Positions 50,806 through 58,923 of a stretch of 64,000 bases of DNA are shown here, piece after piece (position 1 is the stretch's first letter; every line of letters begins with the position of its first letter). The stretch lies in NCBI RefSeq assembly GCF_008017415.1, contig NZ_VRSV01000001.1, positions 1,054,001 through 1,118,000 on the forward strand, read 5' to 3'. The position numbers were made by a program, and so were the translations under genes. A model generated the notes under the pieces. It saw nothing but the letters and a program-made list of their open reading frames with translations. It did not search any database and was not told the origin of the DNA. The DNA comes from Microbacterium hatanonis. GTDB taxonomy: Bacteria > Actinomycetota > Actinomycetes > Actinomycetales > Microbacteriaceae.

Positions 50806-51831
50806 TCAGTACCAGCCCACGGACTGCGACTGGCCCCACGCGCCGCACGGCGTGCCGTAGCGACCGGAGATGTAGCCGAGACCCCACGAGATCTGGGTGG
50901 CGGCGTTCGTCTGCCAGTCGGCGCCGGCGCTCGACATCTTGCTGCCGGGAAGCGCCTGGGGGATGCCGTATGCACCGCTGGAGCGGTTCATGGCCTGGTA
51001 GTTCCAGCCCGATTCCTTGTTCCAGAGCGAGACGAGGCACGAGTACTGGTCGTCGCCCCATCCTCGCGCCTGGAGCATGGCGTAGGCGGTCGCCTTCGCA
51101 CCCTCGGGGCTGTTGTCTCCGCCGGTGCCGCCCGACGGGATCGGGGCGGAGGGCGCCGACGCCGACGACGAGCCGGTCGAAGCCGACGACGTCGACGAGG
51201 TCGAGACGGGGGCGGATGCTGCGGCCTCGGCCGCCTCCGCGGCGGCGGCCTCGGCCTCGATGCGCGCCTGCTCGGCGGCGGCCTCTTCTTCGGCCTTCTT
51301 CGCCGCAGCGCCGTCGAGGCTTCCGCGGAGCTGGTTCACGCGGGAGTCGACCGAGGCGATGAGTTCGGTGACCTCCTCGGTGATGGAGGGGACGAGGGGC
51401 GCGGGGAGCGCGTCGGCGGCGTCGAGACGCGCGGCGGCCTCTTCGAGCGCGGCGGTGTCGACCGACGTGTCGGGCTCGCCGATGTCGAGACCCGATGCGG
51501 CGATGTCGGCCTGCACGCTCGCGGCCGCGGAGGTGACCGATGCGGCCGCCTCGACGGCTTCATCCGCGGCCACGGTCTCTTCGGGGACGGCAGGGGTGAC
51601 GGTCGCCTTGAGCGGCGCGGAGTAGGTGGAGGAGGAGACGAGGGAGAAGGTCGGCGTCGACGCGCCGGCCTCCGCCTGAGCCTCAGCCGACGGTGCGGTC
51701 GAGGCGAACGCTGCGGCTGCGACGATGCCGAACGCGAGTCCCGAGGCGACGACCGCGCGGCGGTTGTGCGAGCGGCGATCGGCGGCACGGCGGGTGCGGC
51801 GGGTGGCGGTGGACGGCGTGTTCGAGTGCAT
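50806..51831 (-). CDS. Secreted transglycosylase-like protein with C-terminal resuscitation-type domain
   Basis: Exported wall protein of 341 residues. The signal peptide (about 52 residues, GLAFGIVAAAAFASTAPSAEA) is followed by an Ala/Glu-rich coiled-coil-like region (EEAAAEQARIEAEAAAAEAA), a Ser/Pro/Gly linker (SAPVSTSSTSSASTGSSSAS) and a C-terminal lysozyme-like domain: LVSLWNKESGWNYQAMNRSS with the catalytic-type Glu, then AYGIPQALPGSKM and ISWGLGYISGRYG. This domain is common in Leifsonia and Microbacterium proteins and cleaves or remodels peptidoglycan. I looked for a c-di-AMP riboswitch in its leader and did not find one. Confidence 0.85.
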   Translation of the reverse strand: MHSNTPSTATRRTRRAADRRSHNRRAVVASGLAFGIVAAAAFASTAPSAEAQAEAGASTPTFSLVSSSTYSAPLKATVTPAVPEETVAADEAVEAAASVTSAAASVQADIAASGLDIGEPDTSVDTAALEEAAARLDAADALPAPLVPSITEEVTELIASVDSRVNQLRGSLDGAAAKKAEEEAAAEQARIEAEAAAAEAAEAAASAPVSTSSTSSASTGSSSASAPSAPIPSGGTGGDNSPEGAKATAYAMLQARGWGDDQYSCLVSLWNKESGWNYQAMNRSSGAYGIPQALPGSKMSSAGADWQTNAATQISWGLGYISGRYGTPCGAWGQSQSVGWY

Positions 51832-52000
51832 AAAACCAGTTCCGTATGGGGGGCTCCGCGCTCGTCGCGCGGCGTGCGGCATCCGTTCTCGCGGACACAA
51901 ATCCGAGAGTCTGGCACGGCCTTCCTGGGCGGTTCCTGGACGCAGCGCGCAAGAAAGGCCAGATCAGGGGCTGCGCAACACCCCGGCGGGCCATCGGGCG

Positions 52001-52006
52001 TACCCT
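52001..52006 (+). promoter_or_regulatory. -10 box TACCCT of the NUDIX gene
   Basis: Ends 6 nt before the GTG at 52013, which favours that start over the GTG at 52007. Confidence 0.5.
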
Positions 52007-52012
52007 GTGATC

Positions 52013-52714
52013 GTGCCCGAATCGCCCCCGCCGCAGACCGCGCGGGCACAGCTCGCCGCCCTCGCCGCGCGGGCCGACCGGCCCTTCGTCGAGGGTCTTC
52101 CGAAGGTCGTCGATCCGCGCCCCGCAGCGGTGCTCATCCTCTTCGGAGTGCTCGACGCCCTGCCCAGCGATCACGAGGCGCAGGCCCGCGCCGTCTCACG
52201 CGATCTCGACGTGCTGCTCCTCTCACGGGCAGCCACGCTGCGCGCGCACCCCGGTCAGGTTGCCTTCCCGGGTGGCCGGGTCGACCCCGGTGACCAGAGC
52301 GTCGTCGCCGCAGCGCTGCGCGAGGCCGAGGAGGAGACGGGCCTGGATCCAGCCGGGGTCGAGGTGCTCGGCACCCTCGGTCGCGTCCCGCTGGAGTTCT
52401 CGCGACACCTCGTTACTCCCGTGCTCGCGTGGTGGCAGCATCCGTCGCCCGTCCGGGTGGTGGACGTGGCCGAATCCGCCGACGTCTTCCGTGCGCCGGT
52501 CGCCGATCTCCTCGATCCGGCCCGTCGAGGATCCACCGTGATCCGCCGCGACGGTCACGAGTGGAGGGGACCCGCCTTCCTCGTGCCGCACGACACCGGC
52601 GAGCACCTCGTGTGGGGTTTCACCGCGATGCTGCTCGACGGCCTGTTCGACAGGCTCGGCTGGACCGAACCGTGGGATGCGGCGAAGGAACTGCCGCTCG
52701 AGCTCCCGTCCTAG
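52013..52714 (+). CDS. NUDIX hydrolase, CoA-pyrophosphatase-like
   Basis: Enzyme of 233 residues. The Nudix box is GGRVDPGDQSVVAAALREAE followed by EETGL, with Asp in place of the canonical Glu at the first position, as is usual in CoA pyrophosphatase relatives. The HPGQVAFPGG just before it is the signature of the NudL/NUDT7 CoA-diphosphatase group. Such enzymes split CoA to phosphopantetheine and 3',5'-ADP. Neighbouring coaE is 10 kb away, so I cannot infer a joint role. The longer open frame upstream extends only into the neighbour's control region. Confidence 0.88.
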   Translation: MPESPPPQTARAQLAALAARADRPFVEGLPKVVDPRPAAVLILFGVLDALPSDHEAQARAVSRDLDVLLLSRAATLRAHPGQVAFPGGRVDPGDQSVVAAALREAEEETGLDPAGVEVLGTLGRVPLEFSRHLVTPVLAWWQHPSPVRVVDVAESADVFRAPVADLLDPARRGSTVIRRDGHEWRGPAFLVPHDTGEHLVWGFTAMLLDGLFDRLGWTEPWDAAKELPLELPS

Positions 52715-52827
52715 GGAACATCGCGGTCGACCGGGGCGTTCTGGTACCGTAGAACGTCACTCTCGTGACTCGTTTGGCATGTCTGCGCTCGGGTCCTGGT
52801 GACAGAACGACAATCCGCTTTGCTTCG

Positions 52828-52843
52828 GCGCGCACCTGCGCGC
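52828..52843 (+). promoter_or_regulatory. Hairpin in the rpsA leader
   Basis: GCGCGC ACCT GCGCGC, a 6-bp stem 40 nt before the rpsA ATG. It lies within the presumed 5' leader and could serve S1 autoregulation, though no function is shown. Confidence 0.35.
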
Positions 52844-52883
52844 GTCGGAGCCCGACACCCCAACCTCTAGGACAACCCACTAC

Positions 52884-54353
52884 ATGACTACCGCAACGAC
52901 CGCCCCGGCCACCAAGCAGGTCGCGATCAACGACATCGGATCTGCTGAAGACTTCCTGGCCGCGGTCGAACTGACCCTGAAGTTCTTCAACGACGGCGAC
53001 CTCATCGAAGGAACCGTCGTGAAGATCGACCGCGACGAGGTTCTCCTCGACGTCGGCTACAAGACCGAGGGCGTCATCCCCTCGCGCGAACTTTCCATCA
53101 AGCACGACGTCGACCCGAACGAGGTCGTCAACGTCGGCGACCACGTCGAGGCCCTCGTTCTCCAGAAGGAGGACAAGGAAGGCCGTCTGATCCTGTCGAA
53201 GAAGCGCGCTCAGTACGAGCGTGCCTGGGGCGACGTGGAGAAGATCAAGGAGACCGACGGTGTCGTCACCGGTTCGGTCATCGAGGTCGTCAAGGGTGGC
53301 CTCATCGTCGACATCGGCCTCCGCGGCTTCCTCCCGGCGTCGCTCATCGAGCTGCGTCGCGTCCGCGACCTGACGCCGTACCTCGGCCAGGAGATCGAGG
53401 CGAAGATCCTCGAGCTCGACAAGAACCGCAACAACGTCGTGCTCTCGCGCCGCGCCCTGCTCGAGCAGACGCAGTCCGAGTCGCGCACCACGTTCCTCAA
53501 CAACCTCCACAAGGGCCAGGTCCGCAAGGGCACGGTCTCGTCGATCGTCAACTTCGGTGCGTTCGTCGACCTGGGCGGCGTCGACGGTCTGGTTCACGTC
53601 TCCGAGCTCTCGTGGAAGCACATCGAGCACGCGTCCGAGGTCGTCGAGGTGGGCCAGGAGGTCACCGTCGAGATCCTCGAGGTCGACCTCGACCGCGAGC
53701 GCGTGTCGCTCTCGCTCAAGGCGACGCAGGAAGACCCGTGGCAGGTGTTCGCCCGTACCCACGCGATCGGTCAGATCGCGCCGGGCAAGGTCACCAAGCT
53801 CGTTCCGTTCGGTGCGTTCGTCCGCGTCGCGGACGGCATCGAGGGCCTCGTTCACATCTCGGAGCTCTCCGGCAAGCACGTCGAGCTCGCGGAGCAGGTC
53901 GTGTCGGTCGGCGAAGAGGTCTTCGTCAAGGTCATCGACATCGACCTCGAGCGTCGCCGCATCTCGCTGTCGCTGAAGCAGGCCAACGAGTCGGTCGACC
54001 CCAACGGCACCGAGTTCGACCCGGCCCTCTACGGCATGGTCACCGAGTACGACGAGCTCGGCGAGTACAAGTACCCCGAGGGCTTCGACCCGACGTCGGG
54101 TGTCTGGCTCGAGGGCTTCGACGAGCAGCGCGAGAAGTGGGAGCAGGACTACGCGGCTGCCCAGGCTCGCTGGGAGTCGCACAAGGCTGCGGTCGCCAAG
54201 GCGATCGAGGCCGAGGCGAACGCCCCCGCGTCGACCGGCACCGACTTCGGCGCCGGCACCGGTTCGTCGTTCACCTCGGAGTCGTCCTCGGCCGGCACCC
54301 TGGCCGACGACGAGGCACTCGCCGCACTGCGCGAGCGTCTCTCCAGCCGTTGA
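52884..54353 (+). CDS. rpsA: 30S ribosomal protein S1
   Basis: Ribosomal protein S1 of 489 residues, the actinobacterial four-S1-domain form. The repeated OB-fold domains start at EGTVVKIDRDEVLLDVGYK, TGSVIEVVKGGLIVDIGLRG, KGTVSSIVNFGAFVDLGG and PGKVTKLVPFGAFVRVADG; the third and fourth are best conserved (GLVHVSELSWKH and GLVHISELSGKH). S1 binds mRNA during initiation on the small subunit, of special interest here because many genes appear to be leaderless. The C-terminal 75 residues are acidic and low-complexity (TGTDFGAGTGSSFTSESSSA), as in mycobacterial S1. AGGA (CTAGGACAACCC) precedes the start. Confidence 0.97.
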   Translation: MTTATTAPATKQVAINDIGSAEDFLAAVELTLKFFNDGDLIEGTVVKIDRDEVLLDVGYKTEGVIPSRELSIKHDVDPNEVVNVGDHVEALVLQKEDKEGRLILSKKRAQYERAWGDVEKIKETDGVVTGSVIEVVKGGLIVDIGLRGFLPASLIELRRVRDLTPYLGQEIEAKILELDKNRNNVVLSRRALLEQTQSESRTTFLNNLHKGQVRKGTVSSIVNFGAFVDLGGVDGLVHVSELSWKHIEHASEVVEVGQEVTVEILEVDLDRERVSLSLKATQEDPWQVFARTHAIGQIAPGKVTKLVPFGAFVRVADGIEGLVHISELSGKHVELAEQVVSVGEEVFVKVIDIDLERRRISLSLKQANESVDPNGTEFDPALYGMVTEYDELGEYKYPEGFDPTSGVWLEGFDEQREKWEQDYAAAQARWESHKAAVAKAIEAEANAPASTGTDFGAGTGSSFTSESSSAGTLADDEALAALRERLSSR

Positions 54354-54370
54354 GCTGAATCATCACGCTG

Positions 54371-54402
54371 AGCGGGTCGGAACCTCCGGGTTCCGGCCCG
54401 CT
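54371..54402 (+). terminator. rpsA terminator
   Basis: AGCGGGTCGGAACC / GGTTCCGGCCCGCT with one G-T wobble and a 4-nt loop, followed by TTTC. It starts 18 bp after the rpsA stop. Confidence 0.85.
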
Positions 54403-54457
54403 TTCGCGTATCCGGACCTCGCCGAGCGGATGCTGCGCACGTGTCGGAGGCCGGGCC

Positions 54458-54463
54458 TAGCGT
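54458..54463 (+). promoter_or_regulatory. -10 box TAGCGT of the Nei-like gene
   Basis: Ends 6 nt before the ATG at 54470, about 55 bp after the rpsA terminator. Confidence 0.5.
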
Positions 54464-54469
54464 GACCCC

Positions 54470-55273
54470 ATGCCCGAAGGTGACAGCGTGTTCCGTCTCG
54501 CGGTGCGCCTGCGCGAGGCGTCCGAGGGGCACGTCGTCGCCGACGGCGAGCTCCGATCCGGAGCCTCGGCGGGCCAGTCGCTCACGGCGGGGCGCATCGA
54601 CTCGTACGACACGCACGGCAAGAACCTGCTGACCCGGTTCGACACGGGCCTCACCCTGCACACGCACCTGCGGATGCAGGGGAGTTGGACCGTGACAGCC
54701 CGCGGGCGTCGTGTGCCGCCGCGTATCGCGCACCAGGTCCGGGTGCGGCTCCGGCTCGACGACGGGCGCACCCTCTGGGGGATCGACGTCCCCGTCGTGC
54801 GGCTGCTGCCGACCGCGCGGGAGGGAGAGGTGGTCGGCAGGCTCGGACCCGACCCGCTCCGAGGCGACTGGGACCACGCCGAGGCGGTGAGGCGGATCGA
54901 GGGTCGTCCGGATCGGCCTCTCGTCGCCGCCCTCCTCGACCAGGGGAACGTCGCGGGCTTCGGCAACCTCTGGGTGAACGAACTGGCGTTCCTGCGCGGC
55001 GTGCACCCGTTCCGCCCCGTCGCAGAGGTCGACGTCCCCGCTCTCCTCACGGTCGGCGCGCGGGCGCTGCGGCTCTCGGCCGCCGTGCCGGGCATGTACC
55101 AAGTGACGACGGGGCGCGCGGTCAAGGGAGAGTCTCACTGGGTGGTGGGCCGCGCCGGCCGACCCTGTCTGCGCTGCGGAACCCGCGTGCGGGTGGTCGC
55201 CGAATGCGCCGGCGACCCGGAAAGGCGCCGCACGTGGTGGTGCCCTCGGTGTCAACCCGGCGAGTTCGGCTAG
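54470..55273 (+). CDS. Fpg/Nei-family DNA glycosylase (Nei2-like)
   Basis: DNA repair glycosylase of 267 residues. After Met removal it would start PEGDSVFRLAVRL, with the catalytic N-terminal Pro and Glu. The conserved helix-two-turn-helix region includes LLDQGNVAGFGNLWVNELAF, and a C-terminal zinc finger has four cysteines (CLRCG...CPRC). PEGDS is typical of endonuclease VIII Nei rather than Fpg (PELPE), and the actinobacterial Nei2 group is a good fit. It removes oxidised pyrimidines. Confidence 0.92.
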   Translation: MPEGDSVFRLAVRLREASEGHVVADGELRSGASAGQSLTAGRIDSYDTHGKNLLTRFDTGLTLHTHLRMQGSWTVTARGRRVPPRIAHQVRVRLRLDDGRTLWGIDVPVVRLLPTAREGEVVGRLGPDPLRGDWDHAEAVRRIEGRPDRPLVAALLDQGNVAGFGNLWVNELAFLRGVHPFRPVAEVDVPALLTVGARALRLSAAVPGMYQVTTGRAVKGESHWVVGRAGRPCLRCGTRVRVVAECAGDPERRRTWWCPRCQPGEFG

Positions 55274-55276
55274 CGT
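55271..55276 (+). promoter_or_regulatory. -10 box TAGCGT of the 59-residue membrane protein gene
   Basis: Ends 6 nt before the ATG at 55283 and overlaps the stop codon region of the Nei-like gene. Confidence 0.45.
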
Positions 55277-55282
55277 GGGAGC

Positions 55283-55462
55283 ATGAACGCCCGCATCCCC
55301 CTCGTGGTCACGACCGTCGCCTGCGCCATCCTGTTCCTGTCGATCGCGGCCGTCTTCGCGCTCGTGATCGCGAGCCTGGTCACGGGTGGCCCGATCGACT
55401 TCCTCGGCGGCCCCGAGATCGCCGACGCCTCGGGCGCTGCGCCGCTGGTCCTCGCCGCCTGA
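55283..55462 (+). CDS. Small single-span membrane protein (59 residues)
   Basis: Short gene between Nei-like and MFS genes. Residues 7-33 form one hydrophobic helix (VVTTVACAILFLSIAAVFAL), then a Gly/Pro segment (VTGGPIDFLGGPEIADA) and an Ala-rich end. The gene is placed by a TAGCGT box exactly 6 nt before its ATG, the same geometry as for proven-looking neighbours, and its TGA lies 7 bp before the next gene's start. No family is recognised. An exported or membrane-bound accessory to the MFS transporter is possible. Confidence 0.6.
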   Translation: MNARIPLVVTTVACAILFLSIAAVFALVIASLVTGGPIDFLGGPEIADASGAAPLVLAA

Positions 55463-55469
55463 CGTCTGC

Positions 55470-56660
55470 GTGACCGGCTTCACCGGGCACGTCCCCGGAA
55501 GCCGGGAGTACCGCCGACTTCTCGCCGGGCTGTTCTTCGCCGGCATCGCGACGTTCGCCCAGCTCTACTCCCCGCAGGCGGTGCTGCCCCTCCTGGCGGC
55601 GGAGTTCGACGTCCCGCCGGCCACCGCCGCGCTGGCGGTGTCGGCGGCCACGCTCGGACTCGCGGTCGCGGTGATCCCGTGGTCGATCGTGGCCGATCGC
55701 ATCGGACGCGTGCAGGCCATGACGATCGGCATCGTCGCGGCGACCGCTCTCGGGCTGGCAGCGCCCCTGAGCGCCGACGTCGCCACGCTCCTGGTCCTCC
55801 GCCTGGCGGAGGGGGCGGCCCTCGGCGCCGTGCCTGCTCTCGCCCTGGCCTATCTCAGCGAGGAGGTCGATCCGCGCCACGCGGCCGCCGCCGCCGGCAG
55901 CTACATCGCCGGAACCACTCTCGGAGGACTCTCCGGCCGTCTCGTCTCCGGGCCGATCGCCGACCTCGCCGAGTGGCGCACCGGCCTCTGGGCGACGGCC
56001 GTCCTGTGCGCGGCGGCGGCGGTGGCCTTCCTGCTCCTCGTGCCCCGCGCGCGCGGCTTCACGCCCCTCGTCCGCGGCGGGGCGAGGATCGCGACGCGTC
56101 TGGCGGTGAACCTCCGCTCGCCGGCGCAACTGGCGCTGTACGCCCAGGGGTTCCTGCTCATGGGCGCGTTCGTCGCCATGTACAACTACCTCGGATTCCA
56201 TCTGACGCATCCGCCGTTCTCGCTTCCCGGTTGGATCGTCACATCGCTGTTCGTCGCCTATCTCGCGGGCACCGTCTCGTCACCCTGGGCGGGCACCCTC
56301 GCATCGCGCCACGGGCGGCTGCCCGTCCTCCTCGTATCCACCGCCGCGATGGCGGTCGGCACCGCCCTCATGCTCGTCCCGATCGTGCTGGTCATCCTCG
56401 GGGGACTCGTCGTGATGACGGCCGGGTTCTTCGGCGCCCACGCGGTCGCCTCCGGGTGGGCGCCCGCATCCGCGCGACCCGACACCCGCGCGCAAGCGTC
56501 CTCGCTCTACTACCTGGGCTACTACGGTGGCTCGAGCCTGTTCGGCTGGAGTCTCGGCTACGTCTTCGACGCCGCGGGCTGGGGCGTGTTCCTCGGCGTG
56601 GTGGTCGCGATGTGCGGTGGTGCGGCGGTGCTGGCGATCGGTGCGCTGCGGAAGCACTAA
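55470..56660 (+). CDS. MFS transporter
   Basis: Twelve-helix major facilitator protein of 396 residues. First helix LFFAGIATFAQLYSPQAVLP, motif A-like DRIGRVQAM after helix 2, and a second-half repeat LASRHGRLPVLLV. Its overall design (a YNFM/InlJ-like antibiotic-efflux type, with LYSPQAVLPLLAAEF in the first loop) matches the YnfM family. The start is a GTG at 55470 that follows the small membrane protein by 7 bp, so both are likely on one transcript. Confidence 0.88.
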   Translation: MTGFTGHVPGSREYRRLLAGLFFAGIATFAQLYSPQAVLPLLAAEFDVPPATAALAVSAATLGLAVAVIPWSIVADRIGRVQAMTIGIVAATALGLAAPLSADVATLLVLRLAEGAALGAVPALALAYLSEEVDPRHAAAAAGSYIAGTTLGGLSGRLVSGPIADLAEWRTGLWATAVLCAAAAVAFLLLVPRARGFTPLVRGGARIATRLAVNLRSPAQLALYAQGFLLMGAFVAMYNYLGFHLTHPPFSLPGWIVTSLFVAYLAGTVSSPWAGTLASRHGRLPVLLVSTAAMAVGTALMLVPIVLVILGGLVVMTAGFFGAHAVASGWAPASARPDTRAQASSLYYLGYYGGSSLFGWSLGYVFDAAGWGVFLGVVVAMCGGAAVLAIGALRKH

Positions 56661-56683
56661 GGGTTCGTGTCGGGGGTCGCGGC

Positions 56684-56689
56684 TACGAT
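56684..56689 (+). promoter_or_regulatory. -10 box TACGAT of the GIY-YIG-like gene
   Basis: Ends 6 nt before the GTG at 56696. Confidence 0.5.
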
Positions 56690-56695
56690 CGCGCC

Positions 56696-57241
56696 GTGCC
56701 CGAATGCCTCGTCGACGGATGCTGCGCTCCCGGCGCGCACGATGCCCCGGTCGTTCTCTGCGACCGGCACCTCGCGGCCGCGGCCGACTGGTCGGAGCGC
56801 GAGCAGGGCGTGACCGACCTGCTCCCCGTACCGTGCCGCATCTGCGGATCGCGACTCGGGGTGCGCTGGCCGAGCGGCTGGCTCTGCGCTGTGTGCGAGT
56901 GGCGACACGGGGAGATCGTCGACGGCGAACTCCCGCCTCCGCGTATCGACGTCGTCTACTACCTGCGCTACGACGATCGGGTGAAGATCGGCACGACAGC
57001 GAACCCCCGACAGCGGCTCGCGGCGATCCGGCACGACGAAGTCCTGGCGTTCGAGCGAGGCGACCGCGCCCTCGAGCAGCGCCGCCACACGCAGTTCGCG
57101 GCGGACAGGTGGCCGCGGACGGAGTGGTTCCGGCTGTCGCGCGACCTGCAGGCGCACGTCGACTCCATCGCCGCGGGTGTCGGCGATCCCTGGGCCCTGC
57201 ACGCCCGGTGGACGAGCGAGGCGCTCGCCCTCCGCGGCTGA
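56696..57241 (+). CDS. GIY-YIG/T5orf172-like protein with two N-terminal zinc knuckles
   Basis: Protein of 181 residues. Residues 1-65 contain two Cys/His clusters (CLVDGCCAPGAHDAPVVLC with DRHL, and CRICGSRLGVRWPSGWLCAV), likely zinc sites. Residues 80-150 match the T5orf172/MUG113 branch of GIY-YIG nucleases: VVYYLRYDDRVKIGTTANPR (GIY-YIG-like YYLR and KIG) and a Glu-His pair (ALEQRRHTQF) with TEWFRL. Such nucleases nick or cleave DNA. Position between two transporters gives no further hint. Housekeeping or defence roles are both possible; the active-site Glu needs structural comparison. Confidence 0.75.
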   Translation: MPECLVDGCCAPGAHDAPVVLCDRHLAAAADWSEREQGVTDLLPVPCRICGSRLGVRWPSGWLCAVCEWRHGEIVDGELPPPRIDVVYYLRYDDRVKIGTTANPRQRLAAIRHDEVLAFERGDRALEQRRHTQFAADRWPRTEWFRLSRDLQAHVDSIAAGVGDPWALHARWTSEALALRG

Positions 57242-57265
57242 CGCCGCCGCGTGCGGTGCCCTCGC

Positions 57266-57271
57266 TAGAGT
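57266..57271 (+). promoter_or_regulatory. -10 box TAGAGT of the DHA2 transporter gene
   Basis: Ends 6 nt before the GTG at 57278. Confidence 0.5.
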
Positions 57272-57277
57272 GAGCGC

Positions 57278-58861
57278 GTGAGCGACACCCGCGCGGCCGC
57301 AGCGACCCGCCCCGACGCCCCGGCACGTTCCGGGCTGGTGCTCTCGGCACTGATCCTCGGCGCGCTGGTGTGCAACATCAACCTCGCGGCGGCGAACATC
57401 GCGCTTCCCGACATCGGCCGCACCTTCGGCGCCGGCCAGGTATCGCTCAACATCGTGGGCCTGGGCTGCTCGCTGGGGTTGGCGATGTCGGTGCTGTACT
57501 TCGGTGCCCTCGCCGACCGTTACGGACGCAAGCAACTGCTCATGCTCGGTCTCGCACTCACCGTCGTCGCCAGCCTGTGCTCCGCCTTCTCGCCCTCCGT
57601 CGAGCTCCTCATCGCCTCCCGCGTCTTCACCGGCATCGCGGCGGGCCTGGCCTTCCCGACCACGCTGTCGCTGATCACCGCGCTCTGGTCCAACGGGCCG
57701 CGACGCACGCGCGCGATCGCTCTGTGGTCGGGTGTCAGCGCCATGGCATCGATCGTCGGCTCGGTGCTGGCCGGCCTGCTGCTGTCCGTCTTCTGGTGGG
57801 GGTCGGCGTTCCTGATCGCCGTGCCGATCGCGGCCGCCGCGCTCGTTCTGGTCGCCCTGTTCGTCCCCGGCCACGTCGCCGAGTCCCGCGACCCCGTCGA
57901 TCATCTCGGCGGGATCCTCGCGACCCTCGCGATCGCGGGCATCGTGCTCGGAATCGGCACCGTCTTCGCGCCCGGTCAGCACGTCATCGGCGGGGTGATG
58001 CTCGCGGTGGGGGCGGTGCTGCTGGTCGTCTTCCTCGTGCGCCAGGCGAGGGAGGAGCACCCGCTGTACGACCTCCGCGTCGCCCGGCGTCGGATGTTCT
58101 GGGTCCCCGCGACCGCCGGGACGATCGTCTTCGGCTCCCTCATGGGAGCGATGTTCGTCGGCCAGCAGTACCTCCAGAACATCCTCGGCTACTCGACCCT
58201 GCAGGCGGGCCTGGCCGTCGTCCCCGCCGCGGTCGGGCTCCTCCTGTTCGCGCCGATGTCGGCCCGCCTGCTCACCCGCCGCGGATCCCGGACCACCATG
58301 CTGCTCGGCTACGCCCTCGTGTTCGTCGGCTTCCTCACAACCCTCCTGTGGAACCCGTCGACCCCGTACTGGCTGATCGGTCTCGGGTTCTTCGCCATCG
58401 GCAGCGGCGCCGCCTTCGCGATGACGCCGGCGTCGCGCGCGCTCACCGAGAGCACCCCCGTGCGCCGGGTCGGGATGGCGTCCGCCACGTCCGACCTGCA
58501 GCGAGACCTGGGCGGCTCGATCATGCAGGCGCTGCTTGGTGCGATCCTCGCGGCCGGGTTCGCCGCGTCGTTCGGACGACAGATATCCGCGTCGGCCGAA
58601 GCCTCCACGATCTCCGACACCGTCACACAGGCGCTGCAGGCGTCGTACGGTTCCGCGCTCCGGGTGGCCGACCAGTTCCCGCAGTACCGCGACGAGATCC
58701 TCGCCGGCGCCACCCAGAGCCTCGTCACCGGCGCCTGGGGTGCGTACCTGATCGGGGCGGTGGCCGTGGTCGTCGGGGGAGTGATCGTGTGGTTCCGCCT
58801 CCCGTCGTTCGCGCGCGAGCAGGAGTTGATCGCGCAGTACGCGAAAGAGGATGCGCCGTGA
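57278..58861 (+). CDS. MFS multidrug transporter, DHA2 family (14 helices)
   Basis: Transporter of 527 residues with about 14 membrane helices, typical of EmrB/QacA-type drug:H+ antiporters. The first helix SALILGALVCNINLAAANIA, the loop ALPDIGRTFGAG, motif A ADRYGRKQLLMLG and motif C SVLAGLLLSVFWWGSAFL are visible. The C-terminal segment contains a large extracellular loop (SASAEASTISDTVTQALQAS) and a last helix. No regulator adjoins. It lies 62 bp before the histidine kinase gene; a link with signalling would be speculative. Confidence 0.9.
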   Translation: MSDTRAAAATRPDAPARSGLVLSALILGALVCNINLAAANIALPDIGRTFGAGQVSLNIVGLGCSLGLAMSVLYFGALADRYGRKQLLMLGLALTVVASLCSAFSPSVELLIASRVFTGIAAGLAFPTTLSLITALWSNGPRRTRAIALWSGVSAMASIVGSVLAGLLLSVFWWGSAFLIAVPIAAAALVLVALFVPGHVAESRDPVDHLGGILATLAIAGIVLGIGTVFAPGQHVIGGVMLAVGAVLLVVFLVRQAREEHPLYDLRVARRRMFWVPATAGTIVFGSLMGAMFVGQQYLQNILGYSTLQAGLAVVPAAVGLLLFAPMSARLLTRRGSRTTMLLGYALVFVGFLTTLLWNPSTPYWLIGLGFFAIGSGAAFAMTPASRALTESTPVRRVGMASATSDLQRDLGGSIMQALLGAILAAGFAASFGRQISASAEASTISDTVTQALQASYGSALRVADQFPQYRDEILAGATQSLVTGAWGAYLIGAVAVVVGGVIVWFRLPSFAREQELIAQYAKEDAP

Positions 58862-58911
58862 CCCGCCGAACGCATGCCGGACGGATACGCGAGTCCGCGC
58901 ACCGCTCGCGA

Positions 58912-58917
58912 TAATGT
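58912..58917 (+). promoter_or_regulatory. -10 box TAATGT of the histidine kinase gene
   Basis: Ends 6 nt before the ATG at 58924. Confidence 0.5.
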
Positions 58918-58923
58918 CAGCGC

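Noticed and set aside
51832..52000. Possible c-di-AMP (ydaO) riboswitch before the transglycosylase-like gene
   Set aside because: These genes often carry that riboswitch, but I could not match its conserved core bases in the leader.
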